Of a DNA stretch of 64,000 bases, positions 26,137-34,354 are shown piece after piece (the first letter of the stretch is position 1; every line of letters starts with the position of its first letter). This stretch comes from an uncultured Clostridium sp. (GTDB taxonomy: Bacteria > Bacillota > Clostridia > Oscillospirales > Acutalibacteraceae). The position numbers and the translations under genes are program-made. The notes under the pieces were generated by a model. That model was not told where the DNA came from, searched no databases, and was given only the letters and a program-made list of their open reading frames with translations. The DNA is taken from the NCBI GenBank assembly GCA_934717555.1, contig CAKUYY010000003.1, positions 1 through 64,000 on the forward strand, written 5' to 3'.

Positions 26137-27903
26137 ATGACGAACAATAAGTCTGTTCTCAATTGGATTGAGGAAATGAAAGCGCTCGTCAATCCGGATC
26201 AGGTAGTCTGGATCGACGGCTCTGAAGAGCAACTGGAAGCGCTGCGCGCCGAGGCATGTTCCACCGGCGAAATGATCAAACTGAATCAGGACAAGCTGCC
26301 GGGCTGTTATCTGCACCGCACTGCTGTCAACGATGTAGCCCGTGTAGAGGATCGTACCTTTATCTGTTCCAGAAAGGAAGAGGACGCAGGTCCTACCAAC
26401 CACTGGAAGGAACCTCAGGAAGCTTATAAGATGCTGTATGATATCGCTCGTGGCAGCTATCAGGGTCGTACTATGTATGTGATCCCCTATTCCATGGGTC
26501 CCATCGGTTCTCCTCTGGCCAAGATTGGCATCGAGCTCACCGATTCTATTTATGTTGTACTGAATATGGCCATCATGACCCGCGTAGGTCAGAAGGTCCT
26601 GGATACTCTGGGAGACAGTGAGGACTGGGTAAAGGGTCTGCACTGCAAATGTGACATTGATGCGGAGAAGAGATATATCTGCCACTTCCCGGAAGACAAC
26701 ACCATCATTTCCGTAAACTCCGGTTACGGCGGAAATGTTCTGCTGGGTAAGAAGTGCTTTGCTCTGCGTATCGCTTCCTATCTGGGCAAGAACGAAGGCT
26801 GGATGGCCGAGCATATGCTCATCCTGGGTATTGAGAACCCCAAGGGCGAGATCAAATACATCGCTGCTGCTTTCCCGTCCGCCTGCGGTAAGACCAACCT
26901 GGCCATGCTGATTCCTCCGGCCGGCTACAAGGCCAAGGGTTACAAGGTATGGTGCGTGGGTGACGATATCGCCTGGATGCGCAAGGGTCCGGATGGAAGA
27001 TTGTGGGCCATTAACCCTGAAAATGGCTTCTTCGGCGTGGCTCCCGGCACCAATGAGAAGTCCAATCCCAACGCTCTGGCTTCTACCCGCAAGGGCACTA
27101 TTTTCACCAACGTAGCTCACAACCTGGATGACAACACCGTGTGGTGGGAAGGCTTGGATAAGAATCCTCCGAAGAACGCAGTGGATTGGAAGGGCAATCC
27201 TTGGGATGGTACTACTTCCGCCGAGAAGGGCGCTCATCCCAACAGCCGTTTCACCGCTCCCGCGAAGAACTGCCCCTGCATCAGCTCCGAGTTTGAGAGC
27301 GTGTCCGGCGTGCCGATTTCTGCGATTATCTTCGGCGGACGCCGCGCTAAGACCGCCCCGTTGGTATACCAGTCCCGCGACTGGGATAACGGTGTGTTCG
27401 TAGGTTCCATTATGGCTTCTGAGACCACCGCCGCTGCCGCTGGCGCTGTAGGCGTTGTACGCCGTGACCCCATGGCCATGCTGCCCTTCTGCGGCTACCA
27501 CATGGGCGATTACTTTGCTCACTGGATTGAGATGGGCAAAGTGCTGGGCGACAAGGCTCCTAAGATCTTCAACACCAACTGGTTCCGTCTGGATGACGAA
27601 GGTCATTTCATTTGGCCTGGATTCGGCGACAACCTGCGTGTGCTGGAATGGATCCTGAAGAGATGCGAAGGCGAAGTAGGCGCGAAAGAAACCGCTATCG
27701 GTTATGTTCCCAACGCTGATGATATCAATCTGGAAGGCCTGGATCTGGATAAAGCAACTCTGGAAAGCATTCTGGAAGTTGATAATGACGTCTGGGCGGA
27801 AGAAGCCAAGGGCATCGAAGAGTTCTATGGCAAGTTTGGTGACAAGCTGCCTCAGGAACTGAGAGATCAGCTCAACGCTCTGAAAGACAGACTGGCGAAA
27901 TAA
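26137..27903 (+). CDS. pckG: Phosphoenolpyruvate carboxykinase (GTP)
   Basis: This 588-residue enzyme interconverts oxaloacetate plus GTP with PEP plus CO2. The GTP-type signature is seen in FPSACGKTNLAML (P-loop, residues about 247-259) and VGDDIAWM (metal site), with the guanine-site FGGRRAKTAPLV and the C-terminal NWFRLDDEGHFIWPGFGDN. AAAGGGGAA lies 8 bases before ATG 26137; the frame runs on to 26080 but that part overlaps the leader. Codon use is strongly biased, as for highly expressed genes, which also opens a long antisense frame. In gut anaerobes this enzyme often runs in the carboxylating direction to succinate or propionate (known for the family, not shown here). Confidence 0.97.
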   Translation: MTNNKSVLNWIEEMKALVNPDQVVWIDGSEEQLEALRAEACSTGEMIKLNQDKLPGCYLHRTAVNDVARVEDRTFICSRKEEDAGPTNHWKEPQEAYKMLYDIARGSYQGRTMYVIPYSMGPIGSPLAKIGIELTDSIYVVLNMAIMTRVGQKVLDTLGDSEDWVKGLHCKCDIDAEKRYICHFPEDNTIISVNSGYGGNVLLGKKCFALRIASYLGKNEGWMAEHMLILGIENPKGEIKYIAAAFPSACGKTNLAMLIPPAGYKAKGYKVWCVGDDIAWMRKGPDGRLWAINPENGFFGVAPGTNEKSNPNALASTRKGTIFTNVAHNLDDNTVWWEGLDKNPPKNAVDWKGNPWDGTTSAEKGAHPNSRFTAPAKNCPCISSEFESVSGVPISAIIFGGRRAKTAPLVYQSRDWDNGVFVGSIMASETTAAAAGAVGVVRRDPMAMLPFCGYHMGDYFAHWIEMGKVLGDKAPKIFNTNWFRLDDEGHFIWPGFGDNLRVLEWILKRCEGEVGAKETAIGYVPNADDINLEGLDLDKATLESILEVDNDVWAEEAKGIEEFYGKFGDKLPQELRDQLNALKDRLAK

Positions 27904-27919
27904 AAAATTAAAAGATTGC

Positions 27920-27966
27920 GAAAGCCGCTGTAATAAAAGTTACAGCGGCTTTCTCTTTGTTCTTTT
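27920..27966 (+). terminator. Terminator of pckG
   Basis: GAAAGCCGCTGTAA pairs perfectly with TTACAGCGGCTTTC (14 bp) around a 6-base loop, followed by a T-rich tail. Confidence 0.93.
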
Positions 27967-28115
27967 TTGTTTGGAAAAATGATAAATAGGGGGAAAAGAA
28001 GGAATTATAACCGCGATATTTCTCTTTTTGTGAGAATAGAGAAAGGTTTTCCACAGACAATAAAGAATAGGTGGATACATGCAAAAAGAAAATAATCCAC
28101 AATGCGAAAGGAAAA

Positions 28116-28283
28116 ATGATGAAAGAAAAGAAAGATTGTCCTTGTAAACGGATATCATGCCCCCGACATGGAGATTGTGCCGCTTGTAGAAATCATCATC
28201 AAAAATCTAAGACGACCTGCCAACGAATAAGAGAAAAAAGATCGATTTTGAAGGGAGAGGAATGGAAAAAGCGGAAAAAATGA
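28116..28283 (+). CDS. Small cysteine-rich protein (55 aa), unknown function
   Basis: This short gene encodes 55 residues beginning MMKEKKDCPCKR. Cysteines occur as CPCKRISCPRHGDCAACRNHH and a later TTCQR, a spacing that looks like a zinc ribbon or knuckle; the phrase CPRHGDCAACR resembles many short uncharacterised clostridial proteins I have seen described only as hypothetical. The C-terminus is very basic (EEWKKRKK). AAAGG lies 5-8 bases before the tandem ATGs at 28116 and 28119. No partner is obvious; it stands alone between pckG and the purine permease. Confidence 0.65.
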   Translation: MMKEKKDCPCKRISCPRHGDCAACRNHHQKSKTTCQRIREKRSILKGEEWKKRKK

Positions 28284-28354
28284 AGAACGATGAGTGTTTT
28301 CCTTGAAAAATAGAAAAAAATTACGAATTTGTTCATTATTTGTTCATTTAGGTC

Positions 28355-28383
28355 TTGCTTTTTTCTTCAGACCTGTTTATACT
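28355..28383 (+). promoter_or_regulatory. Promoter of the purine permease gene
   Basis: TTGCTT and TATACT are separated by 17 bases. The predicted transcript start lies only about 10-15 bases before the hairpin at 28403. Confidence 0.55.
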
Positions 28384-28402
28384 TATTACATTAGCTTGTT
28401 TG

Positions 28403-28438
28403 CCCGGCACTGATTTTAGTTGTCGGGTTATATTTTTT
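28403..28438 (+). promoter_or_regulatory. Attenuator-like hairpin in the purine permease leader
   Basis: CCCGGCA pairs with TGTCGGG (7 bp, one wobble, 11-base loop) and is followed by TTATATTTTTTC, then directly by the Shine-Dalgarno AAGGAGG of the permease gene. It could end transcription before the gene, or be the terminator of the short upstream gene. No purine-riboswitch core was recognised. Confidence 0.5.
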
Positions 28439-28455
28439 CTAAGGAGGACTGCTTC

Positions 28456-29847
28456 ATGGCGAGTAGTACCAAAGCTCCAAGCAATGCGATTCACCCTAAG
28501 GGCGATTTCTTTAACTTCAAAGGAACCGGCTCTAACCCCCGCACAGAAGTGATTGCGGGTCTGACCACTTTCTTTACCATGGCGTACATCATTTTTGTCA
28601 ATCCCCCGATGTTGGCGGAGACAGGAATGGATCAAAATGCGGTATTGATCGCCACCTGCCTTTCTGCGGCGATCGGTACAGTACTCATGGCGCTGTTGTC
28701 CAACTATCCCTTTGCATTGGCTTCCGGTATGGGCCTCAATGCGTTTTTTGCTTACACCATCTGCGGACAGATGGGATATTCCTGGCAGGCGGCCTTGGCG
28801 GCGGTCTTTATCTCCGGTATCATCTTTATCATTATTACGGTTACCGGTGTGCGTACAGCGATTGTCAACGCTATCCCATTGCCGCTCAAGAAGGCTATCG
28901 GCGGCGGTATTGGTATTTTCATTGCCTTTTTGGGCCTGAAGAACGCGGGTATTATTGTTGACAGTGAAAGCACCTTTGTTGCTTTGGGCAAATTCAACGA
29001 ACCCCAGGTGATCCTGGCAGTGATCGGCTTGGTCATCACCATCGCGATGGTGGTGTGGAATGTCAAGGGCGGTTTGCTTATCGGTATTATTGGCACTTCT
29101 GTCATCGGTGCCGTGATGCAGTATGCCTTTGGACTTCCCATTGGTCTGCCGGAGACCTTTACTTTTAATTTCAATTTGAATCTGGCTCCTACATTTGGAC
29201 AGTTCTTTAATGGATTTGGAGAATTGTTCAGCGCGGGCCAGGGTATAGGCGTACTGATCTTCTCCATTATTTCCGTACTGTTGTCCCTGACCATGGTGGA
29301 TATGTTTGATACCATCGGCACTCTGGTTGGCGCGGCCAGCAAGGGCGGCTTCCTGGACAAGGACGGCAATCTGCCCAATGCGAACCGTGCACTTTTGGCG
29401 GACGCCATCGCCACTTCCGCAGGCGCTGTGCTGGGGACTTCCACGGTTACCACTTATGTGGAATCCAGTTCCGGCGTTTCTGCGGGCGGCAGAACCGGTT
29501 TAACCGGCCTGACCACAGCGGCATGCTTTGTCCTGGCGATATTCCTTATGCCTGTGCTGGGCTTTGTTCCCAACGCGGCTACCGCCCCGATCCTGATTAT
29601 TGTGGGTGTCATGATGGCAAGCTCTTTAAAAGAGATTGAATGGGGCGATATCGAAGTTGCGATCCCCGCTTTCTTTACGTTGATTATGATGCCTCTGGCC
29701 TCCAGCATCGCGGACGGCATCGCCTTTGGCTGCATCTCCTATACCGTGATCAAGCTGGTGAAGGGTCAGCCTAAGAAAGTACATCCCGTCATGTACGTCA
29801 TTTCTATCCTGTTCCTGGCGCGGTATATCATTCAGGTATTCCAATAA
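28456..29847 (+). CDS. Adenine/guanine/hypoxanthine permease, AzgA-like (NCS2)
   Basis: This 463-residue transporter of the AzgA branch of the NCS2 family takes up purine bases. Typical segments are GLTTFFTMAYIIFVNP near the start, GLNAFFAYTICG, AIGGGIGIFIAFLGLKNAG, MVDMFDTIGTLVGAASKGG and GTSTVTTYVESSSGVSAGGRTG. About 12-14 membrane segments are visible. ATG 28456 follows AAGGAGGACTGCTTC, so the longer frame from 28420 is rejected because it overlaps the leader hairpin. It is a single-gene unit ending in a strong terminator. Confidence 0.93.
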   Translation: MASSTKAPSNAIHPKGDFFNFKGTGSNPRTEVIAGLTTFFTMAYIIFVNPPMLAETGMDQNAVLIATCLSAAIGTVLMALLSNYPFALASGMGLNAFFAYTICGQMGYSWQAALAAVFISGIIFIIITVTGVRTAIVNAIPLPLKKAIGGGIGIFIAFLGLKNAGIIVDSESTFVALGKFNEPQVILAVIGLVITIAMVVWNVKGGLLIGIIGTSVIGAVMQYAFGLPIGLPETFTFNFNLNLAPTFGQFFNGFGELFSAGQGIGVLIFSIISVLLSLTMVDMFDTIGTLVGAASKGGFLDKDGNLPNANRALLADAIATSAGAVLGTSTVTTYVESSSGVSAGGRTGLTGLTTAACFVLAIFLMPVLGFVPNAATAPILIIVGVMMASSLKEIEWGDIEVAIPAFFTLIMMPLASSIADGIAFGCISYTVIKLVKGQPKKVHPVMYVISILFLARYIIQVFQ

Positions 29848-29866
29848 AATATTTGATTAGCTTGAT

Positions 29867-29904
29867 GCCTCCTGTGGGTTTGCGGCCCCGCAGGAGGCGT
29901 TTTA
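29867..29904 (+). terminator. Terminator of the purine permease gene
   Basis: GCCTCCTGTGGG pairs with CCCCGCAGGAGGC-type sequence (12 bp, one wobble) followed by GTTTTATT. Confidence 0.9.
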
Positions 29905-30002
29905 TTAGAGAAAATTAAAATTTACGCAATTAGATTTCCTTTTTCAGTCATCTAAAAGGCTGTTGAAAAAATAAAGCGCGATAATAACACTTCTTATCAA
30001 AA

Positions 30003-30058
30003 AACAAAACCGGCGTCTTTTGAGAATGTTTAAAGCTTCAAAAGACGCTGGTTTTGTT
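30003..30058. terminator. Large inverted repeat, probable bidirectional terminator
   Basis: A 21-bp stem (30003-30023 with 30038-30058, one wobble) has the AAAACAAAACC type of A-run on the left and GGTTTTGTT on the right. It lies between the purine permease and the convergent broken gene. Confidence 0.7.
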
Positions 30059-30109
30059 GTACTATTGTTTCAAAAGACTGTTTTGTCCCAGTTCATTTTT
30101 CCGTTGCTG

Positions 30110-30454
30110 TCAGGAGACCCAGTGGTACGTTGTCTTTTTTAGCTGCCAGGACTGGGAAAGAGAATCGTACTGATAAAATCCCTCAAAACCGCGGCCTCCG
30201 ATATCACAGCCAAAAGACATGATATTCAGCCGGATATAATCCAGCCCGATTTTATGTACATGAATATCGATATAGAGGCTTTCAGCATAGCCCGCACTAT
30301 GGAAATCCTCAATACTTTTTTCTACAGATGGATATCCGGTTACGCTTTCCACTTGTTGAACAATGTATTCTTTTTCTTCCCGAAAGAAATCTTCCTGAGT
30401 AAAGTCCAGAAAAAGAGTTTGGCAGCCTTCCATACCGGAACAATCCCGGAAAAT
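30110..30454 (-). pseudogene. Hypothetical gene cut by the insertion sequence, 3' part
   Basis: The minus-strand frame ending at 30110 stays open past its first ATG (30433) right up to the insertion at 30455, so that ATG is probably internal. The visible part encodes a soluble alpha/beta protein I do not recognise (SLYIDIHVHKIGLDY, FEGFYQYDSLSQSWQLKKT). Deleting the insertion and one copy of the flanking 9-bp repeat joins it in frame to an open segment at 31664-31726 (YYDGNDPIFRD...). This supports a gene disrupted by transposition. Its true 5' start is not clear, so it may have been decaying already. A start at 30433 would give an intact 107-residue product, an alternative. Confidence 0.6.
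30446..30454 (+). repeat. Left copy of the 9-bp direct repeat flanking the IS
   Basis: CCGGAAAAT here matches 31655-31663 exactly, as expected for a target-site duplication. Confidence 0.75.
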
Positions 30455-31654
30455 CCGTACTGTAAAGTTAAATGAAAGTTGAGGACCCGTCAGCCCTTCT
30501 GGTACAATGGTTTTACCACAAACACAAAGTACTCCCAGAAAGGAGACGAGTCCTCATGGCAAAATTATACCAAGTATGCTGCCCGAAATGCAACAACAAA
30601 ACGGACTTTTATCGCTACGGAAAAGATGCACATGGTCATCAGAAGTACCAGTGTAAGAAGTGTTGGCATCAGTGGGCGCCAGATGCCAACAGTCATCAGA
30701 TTGGCAGACCTGTTGGTTCTGGACGGATAAAGGAATATCCAAGCTGCCCTGTTTGTGGGAAAGCAATGTATGTGCATCACGATAGAGAGCACTACATCCA
30801 CTATACCTGCACAGACAAGAAATGCCGGCATTCCGTTTTTGCTCCAAAGCCTACTGCTATTTCAGCACCCTCCATGTCCAAGCTTTTTGGAAAGACGGAT
30901 TTCAAGCGGATGCGCTATCCTGTCCATGTGATCCTCATGGCTTTGACCATGTTCTACCTGGGCAAGAACTCGTTCCGCAATATCGCTTTGATTTTGCGTA
31001 CCGTGATGAATGTCCGGGTATCCCATACCACCATCAGCAACTGGTGTACCCATTTCGCCCCATTGTTTCAAAACATTGCGATACAGCTCATTCCGGCACT
31101 CAATTTCAACTCTGACGAGTGGCATGCTGATGAAACCGTGGTCAAGATACAGGGCGAGAAATACTACCTCTGGCTCATTCTGGACAGCGAAACCCGCTTT
31201 GTCCTCGGCTTCCATCTTAGTCCTCACAGGGACAGCCCCCAGGCTTTCACCTTACTGGAAGCTGTCAAACCTTTAGGTTCGCCTAAAGCCATTGTGAGTG
31301 ACCGATACTTTGCCTACAAGATGCCTGTTAAAATGCTGTATGGGGTTCAACACATCCGTGTTCAGAGTTTTCACGATGACATTACCAACAACCTCATTGA
31401 GTGTTTTAACAAGCAGTTCAAGGCTTGGTACAAGACTAAACAGGGTTTTTCGTCCTTCTCTTCTGCCAACAACCTCATTTCCATGTTCATCTTTTTCTAC
31501 AACTTCGTACGCCCTCATTCCGCCTTGAACAACCTCACCCCAGCTCACTGCGCTGGGCTCAAGCTTTCCAAAAAGCGTAAACGGGTGCTTCTCCTCGTTG
31601 CGTAGAGCTTTTCTTTGCTTTCGGGTCCTATTTTTTCATCTTTACTTTACTGTG
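30455..31654 (+). mobile_element. Insertion sequence of 1200 bp with one DDE transposase gene
   Basis: The element is bounded by CCGGAAAAT direct repeats and has imperfect terminal inverted repeats of about 28 bp. The left end reads GTAAAGTTAAATGAAA then GGACCCG; the right end, reverse-complemented, reads GTAAAGTAAAGATGAAA then GGACCCG. The ends differ by 3 bases outside the repeat, so the exact left border could be 30455 or 30458. The transposase looks intact, so the element could be active. A direct repeat of 8-9 bp and the DDE type suggest the IS6-like group, not a firm family call. Confidence 0.85.
30556..31605 (+). CDS. DDE transposase of the insertion sequence (IS6/IS240-like catalytic domain)
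   Basis: This 349-residue transposase has an N-terminal zinc-ribbon-like region (CCPKCNNK ... CKKC) and a second one (CPVCGK ... CTDKKCRH), which would bind the element ends. A helix-turn-helix-like segment follows (VSHTTISNWC). The catalytic domain shows the first Asp in WHADETVVKI, the second in IVSDRYFAY and the Glu in NNLIECFNKQFK, with IS6/IS240-type spacing, and ends FNFVRPHSAL-like (FYNFVRPHSALNN). ATG 30556 is chosen behind AAAGGAG; the upstream frame from 30472 runs through the terminal repeat. Two N-terminal zinc modules make it longer than classical IS6 transposases. Confidence 0.88.
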   Translation: MAKLYQVCCPKCNNKTDFYRYGKDAHGHQKYQCKKCWHQWAPDANSHQIGRPVGSGRIKEYPSCPVCGKAMYVHHDREHYIHYTCTDKKCRHSVFAPKPTAISAPSMSKLFGKTDFKRMRYPVHVILMALTMFYLGKNSFRNIALILRTVMNVRVSHTTISNWCTHFAPLFQNIAIQLIPALNFNSDEWHADETVVKIQGEKYYLWLILDSETRFVLGFHLSPHRDSPQAFTLLEAVKPLGSPKAIVSDRYFAYKMPVKMLYGVQHIRVQSFHDDITNNLIECFNKQFKAWYKTKQGFSSFSSANNLISMFIFFYNFVRPHSALNNLTPAHCAGLKLSKKRKRVLLLVA

Positions 31655-31726
31655 CCGGAAAATAGGATCATTACCATCATAGTAGGAAATACTCCTCAAA
31701 AACAGGGAAAACTTTAAAATATTATA
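31655..31726 (-). pseudogene. Hypothetical gene cut by the insertion sequence, 5' remnant
   Basis: On the minus strand an open stretch from 31726 (just after an in-frame TAA at 31727-31729) runs to the IS border and reads YYDGNDPIF at its end, in frame with the part at 30110-30454 after removal of the IS. It includes the right copy of the 9-bp repeat (31655-31663). A TTG at 31699 is the only in-frame start candidate and has no clear Shine-Dalgarno site. Confidence 0.5.
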
Positions 31727-31815
31727 TTAGATTACAAAAAAGTTATCAAAGAAAAATTTTTTCCGCCGATGGCCGCTCTCTTCAAGGAGAGAAAGCCAAA
31801 TTATTCACTGTTTGG

Positions 31816-31852
31816 TTGAGGGAAATCTTAGGGAGGATTTCCCCAATTTTTT
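31816..31852 (+). terminator. Orphan terminator in the IS-ROK gap
   Basis: GGGAAATC pairs with GATTTCCC (8 bp plus an outer TTG/CAA) and is followed by TTTTTT. There is no intact plus-strand gene upstream other than the transposase, so it may be left from a lost gene or serve IS read-through. The rest of 31730-31980 shows nothing else. Confidence 0.65.
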
Positions 31853-31981
31853 CTGCTGGCGCAATTTGTGAAGAGAAATTCCTTCCCCCAACAGTTTACT
31901 GTATTTTTGTTTGGGACATTGTTTTTTACCAAATCGAGTAGCCGGCCAAGGGGAGTTTTCATGGAACAGGGGGGAAAACAA

Positions 31982-32010
31982 TTGACATTGCCCCTCAAGT
32001 TTTGTACAAT
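31982..32010 (+). promoter_or_regulatory. Promoter of the ROK-like gene
   Basis: A consensus TTGACA and an extended -10 (TTGTACAAT) are separated by 17 bases. A leader hairpin (GCGGAA/TTCCGC at 32037-32060) follows before the Shine-Dalgarno AGGAGG. Confidence 0.85.
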
Positions 32011-32082
32011 AAATGCAAGTGATTTGGGAGCAATACGCGGAAGTTGCCGCGTGGTTCCGCTAACATACAGGAGGCAAAAAAC

Positions 32083-33459
32083 ATGAATGTCAAAGGCATC
32101 GAAATCAACATGAAAAATCATCCGGTTCTGGATCCGAAATTTATCCCGATGTCCGCGTTTTCTACGGCGTTCGAGCAGTCCGCAGCCAATGGGCAGACCG
32201 TCGTTTTGGCGCTGGAGAGGGAAAATGGGCAGATCAGCCGGTGGGAAAAGAAGATTCACGGCACCCCTGAGATGAGGGAAGCCGATATTCTGTACATTGA
32301 GCGTACCGTTAAAATGATGTTATGGGCTGCCGGCGGCTATAAAATTTATGTCTGCGGCAATGAAGAGATCGGAAATGCCGTGAAAGAGATTTACCGCCGC
32401 GGCGGCGAGCGTGATTTTGACGTTGACTTTATGGAGTCCGTCTATGAAAAGCCCTTTGAAGTGGTGGTCCTTCCTTTGGATCAGGCGCCTGAGGAGAAAC
32501 AGAGCCCCAAACAGATCGGCGGGAACAATACTGGTTGCCGCATCGGCTTTGACGCGGGCGGAAGCGACCGGAAAGTATCCGCGGTGATCGACGGCGAACC
32601 TGTGTTCAGCGAGGAAGTTGTATGGCATCCGAAGGTGACAGCAGACCCCGATTATCACTACAACGAGATTGTCACCGCCTTCAAAACAGCCGCTTCCAAA
32701 ATGCCCCGGGTGGACGCCATCGGCATCAGTTCCGCCGGTGTTTATGTGGATAACCGCGCCATGGTGGCTTCCCTGTTTATCAAGGTGCCCAAGGATCAGT
32801 TTGACGCCAAGGTCAAGAATATCTATATCAACGCCGCCAAAGAGATCGGCGATGTGCCGGTCAACGTGGTCAATGACGGCGATGTTACCGCCTTGGCGGG
32901 GGCCATCACTTTGGGCGACAATAATGTATTGGGTATCGCCATGGGAACCAGCGAAGCGGTAGGTTATGTCAACAAGGACGGCAATATCACCGGATGGCTC
33001 AACGAACTGGCTTTTGCCCCTGTGGACATTGGGGAGGACAAGGCTTGGGACGAATGGTCCGGGGACCGTGGAGTGGGATGCAAATATTTCTCCCAGGATG
33101 CTGTCAACCGTCTGGCCCCCCGTGCCGGTATTGAGCTGCCTGAGGACGCCACTCCTGCGGAAAAACTCAAAATTGTGCAGGGCCTGATGAACGAAGGCGA
33201 CAAGCGTGCTGTGCCGGTTTATGAAACCATCGGCTGCTACCTGGCCCACGCTATCGCTTATTACAGCAAATTCTATGATATCCGCCATATTCTCCTGTTG
33301 GGACGCGTGATGTCCGGCAAGGGCGGCGATGTCCTCCTAGAGACAGCTACCCGTGTTCTGCATGAGGAATATCCGGAACTGACTGGAAAACTGGAGATCA
33401 ATCTTCCTGATGAGAAATTCCGCCGTTTGGGACAGTCTGTAGTGGCGGCTTCCCTGTAA
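32083..33459 (+). CDS. ROK-like ASKHA-fold protein with N-terminal extension
   Basis: This 458-residue protein has a C-terminal sugar-kinase-like (ASKHA) core starting with GFDAGGSDRKVSAVIDG (phosphate-1 loop, about residue 158), GISSAGVYV, NVVNDGDVTALAG (catalytic-Asp region of ROK proteins) and IAMGTSEAVGYV. The ROK zinc motif CxCGxxGCxE is not seen. About 150 residues precede this core, far more than in ordinary ROK kinases, and contain their own alpha/beta pattern. The substrate is unknown and kinase activity is not assured. AGGAGG lies 7 bases before ATG 32083. A strong promoter, biased codons and a strong terminator suggest high expression. Confidence 0.7.
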   Translation: MNVKGIEINMKNHPVLDPKFIPMSAFSTAFEQSAANGQTVVLALERENGQISRWEKKIHGTPEMREADILYIERTVKMMLWAAGGYKIYVCGNEEIGNAVKEIYRRGGERDFDVDFMESVYEKPFEVVVLPLDQAPEEKQSPKQIGGNNTGCRIGFDAGGSDRKVSAVIDGEPVFSEEVVWHPKVTADPDYHYNEIVTAFKTAASKMPRVDAIGISSAGVYVDNRAMVASLFIKVPKDQFDAKVKNIYINAAKEIGDVPVNVVNDGDVTALAGAITLGDNNVLGIAMGTSEAVGYVNKDGNITGWLNELAFAPVDIGEDKAWDEWSGDRGVGCKYFSQDAVNRLAPRAGIELPEDATPAEKLKIVQGLMNEGDKRAVPVYETIGCYLAHAIAYYSKFYDIRHILLLGRVMSGKGGDVLLETATRVLHEEYPELTGKLEINLPDEKFRRLGQSVVAASL

Positions 33460-33490
33460 AAACAAAATTTTTGTATTGCTATTTTTTGAG

Positions 33491-33523
33491 AGGCCTCCTT
33501 CTTTGGGCGAAGGGGGCCTTTTT
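33491..33523 (+). terminator. Terminator of the ROK-like gene
   Basis: AGGCCTCCTTC pairs with GAAGGGGGCCT (11 bp, wobble included) around a 7-base loop, followed by TTTTT. Confidence 0.92.
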
Positions 33524-33667
33524 CGGTTGTATTAGTCTTATTTATCCTTTTTTCAGATCTTACCGGGGGAATCAAAGAATTTTGGTTGCTTCAACAAGGG
33601 ATTAACGGTATAATGCTTATTACGGCAAAGTAAGAGAAAATCTTTAAAAGAAAAAAGGAGCCTTGGT

Positions 33668-34354
33668 ATGAAACGAGAAAATGTGCATCGGGGGAAATAT
33701 CAAAAAGCCTTTGCCAGTGGCTTGAATTTTTACAAGTTTTTTTGGATCTTTTTTATCGGCTGTTTTCTGGGCGTTGTGGTGGAGACAATATTTGGGCTGA
33801 TTACCACTCAGAAGCTGGAAAGCAGAGCGGGACTGGTCTATGGACCATTTAACCCGGTTTATGGGTTTGGGGCTGTGCTCATGACGGTATGTCTTTATAA
33901 GCTGCGTGAAAAAAGGGATCTCTGGATTTTTCTGAGCTGTATGGTGATCGGAGCGGCCTTTGAGTATTTGTGCAGCTATTTGCAGGAGCTTGTGCTTGGG
34001 ACAGTATGCTGGAAGTATGATGATCAGATGTTTTCTATCCAGGGAAGAACCAGTTTGCTGTACGCGTTCTTTTGGGGCGTGTTGGGAGTATTCTGGATCA
34101 AGATGCTTTTTCCCTTGTTGTCCCGTTGGATAGAGAAAATCCCGGTAAAAGTGGGGGTTCCCCTGACTTGGATCCTAGTAGTTTTTATGGTATTCAATAT
34201 GGCGGTATCCTTAATGGCTTTAGAAAGACAAAATCAGCGCCGGGAACAGATCCCGGCAAATAATGCCGTGGCTCGCCTTTTGGATGAACGGTTTCCAGAT
34301 TCCAGGTTAGAGCGTATTTATCGCCACATGTATGTGGTGGATGGAACAGAATAA
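33668..34354 (+). CDS. Putative ABC transporter permease (CmpB/DUF1113-type membrane protein)
   Basis: This 228-residue membrane protein has about five membrane segments. The conserved family phrases GCFLGVVVETIF, SRAGLVYGPFNPVYGFGAV and CSYLQELVLGTVCWKYDD identify the group annotated as putative ABC transporter permease (ABC_trans_CmpB, formerly DUF1113). No ATPase gene is adjacent and true transport activity is unproven. A charged C-terminal tail (ERFPDSRLERIYRHMY) is probably cytoplasmic. AAAAAAGGAG precedes the ATG. Confidence 0.82.
   Translation: MKRENVHRGKYQKAFASGLNFYKFFWIFFIGCFLGVVVETIFGLITTQKLESRAGLVYGPFNPVYGFGAVLMTVCLYKLREKRDLWIFLSCMVIGAAFEYLCSYLQELVLGTVCWKYDDQMFSIQGRTSLLYAFFWGVLGVFWIKMLFPLLSRWIEKIPVKVGVPLTWILVVFMVFNMAVSLMALERQNQRREQIPANNAVARLLDERFPDSRLERIYRHMYVVDGTE

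Noticed and set aside
26056..27606. 516-codon open frame on the minus strand
   Set aside because: It lies wholly antisense to pckG, whose protein motifs are certain; the frame is a by-product of strong codon bias.
28320..28440. Purine or PRPP riboswitch before the purine permease
   Set aside because: The conserved aptamer cores were looked for and not found; only a promoter and a short hairpin are supported.
32320..33288. 322-codon open frame on the minus strand
   Set aside because: Antisense to the ROK-like gene, which has promoter, ribosome-binding site and terminator in the plus direction.
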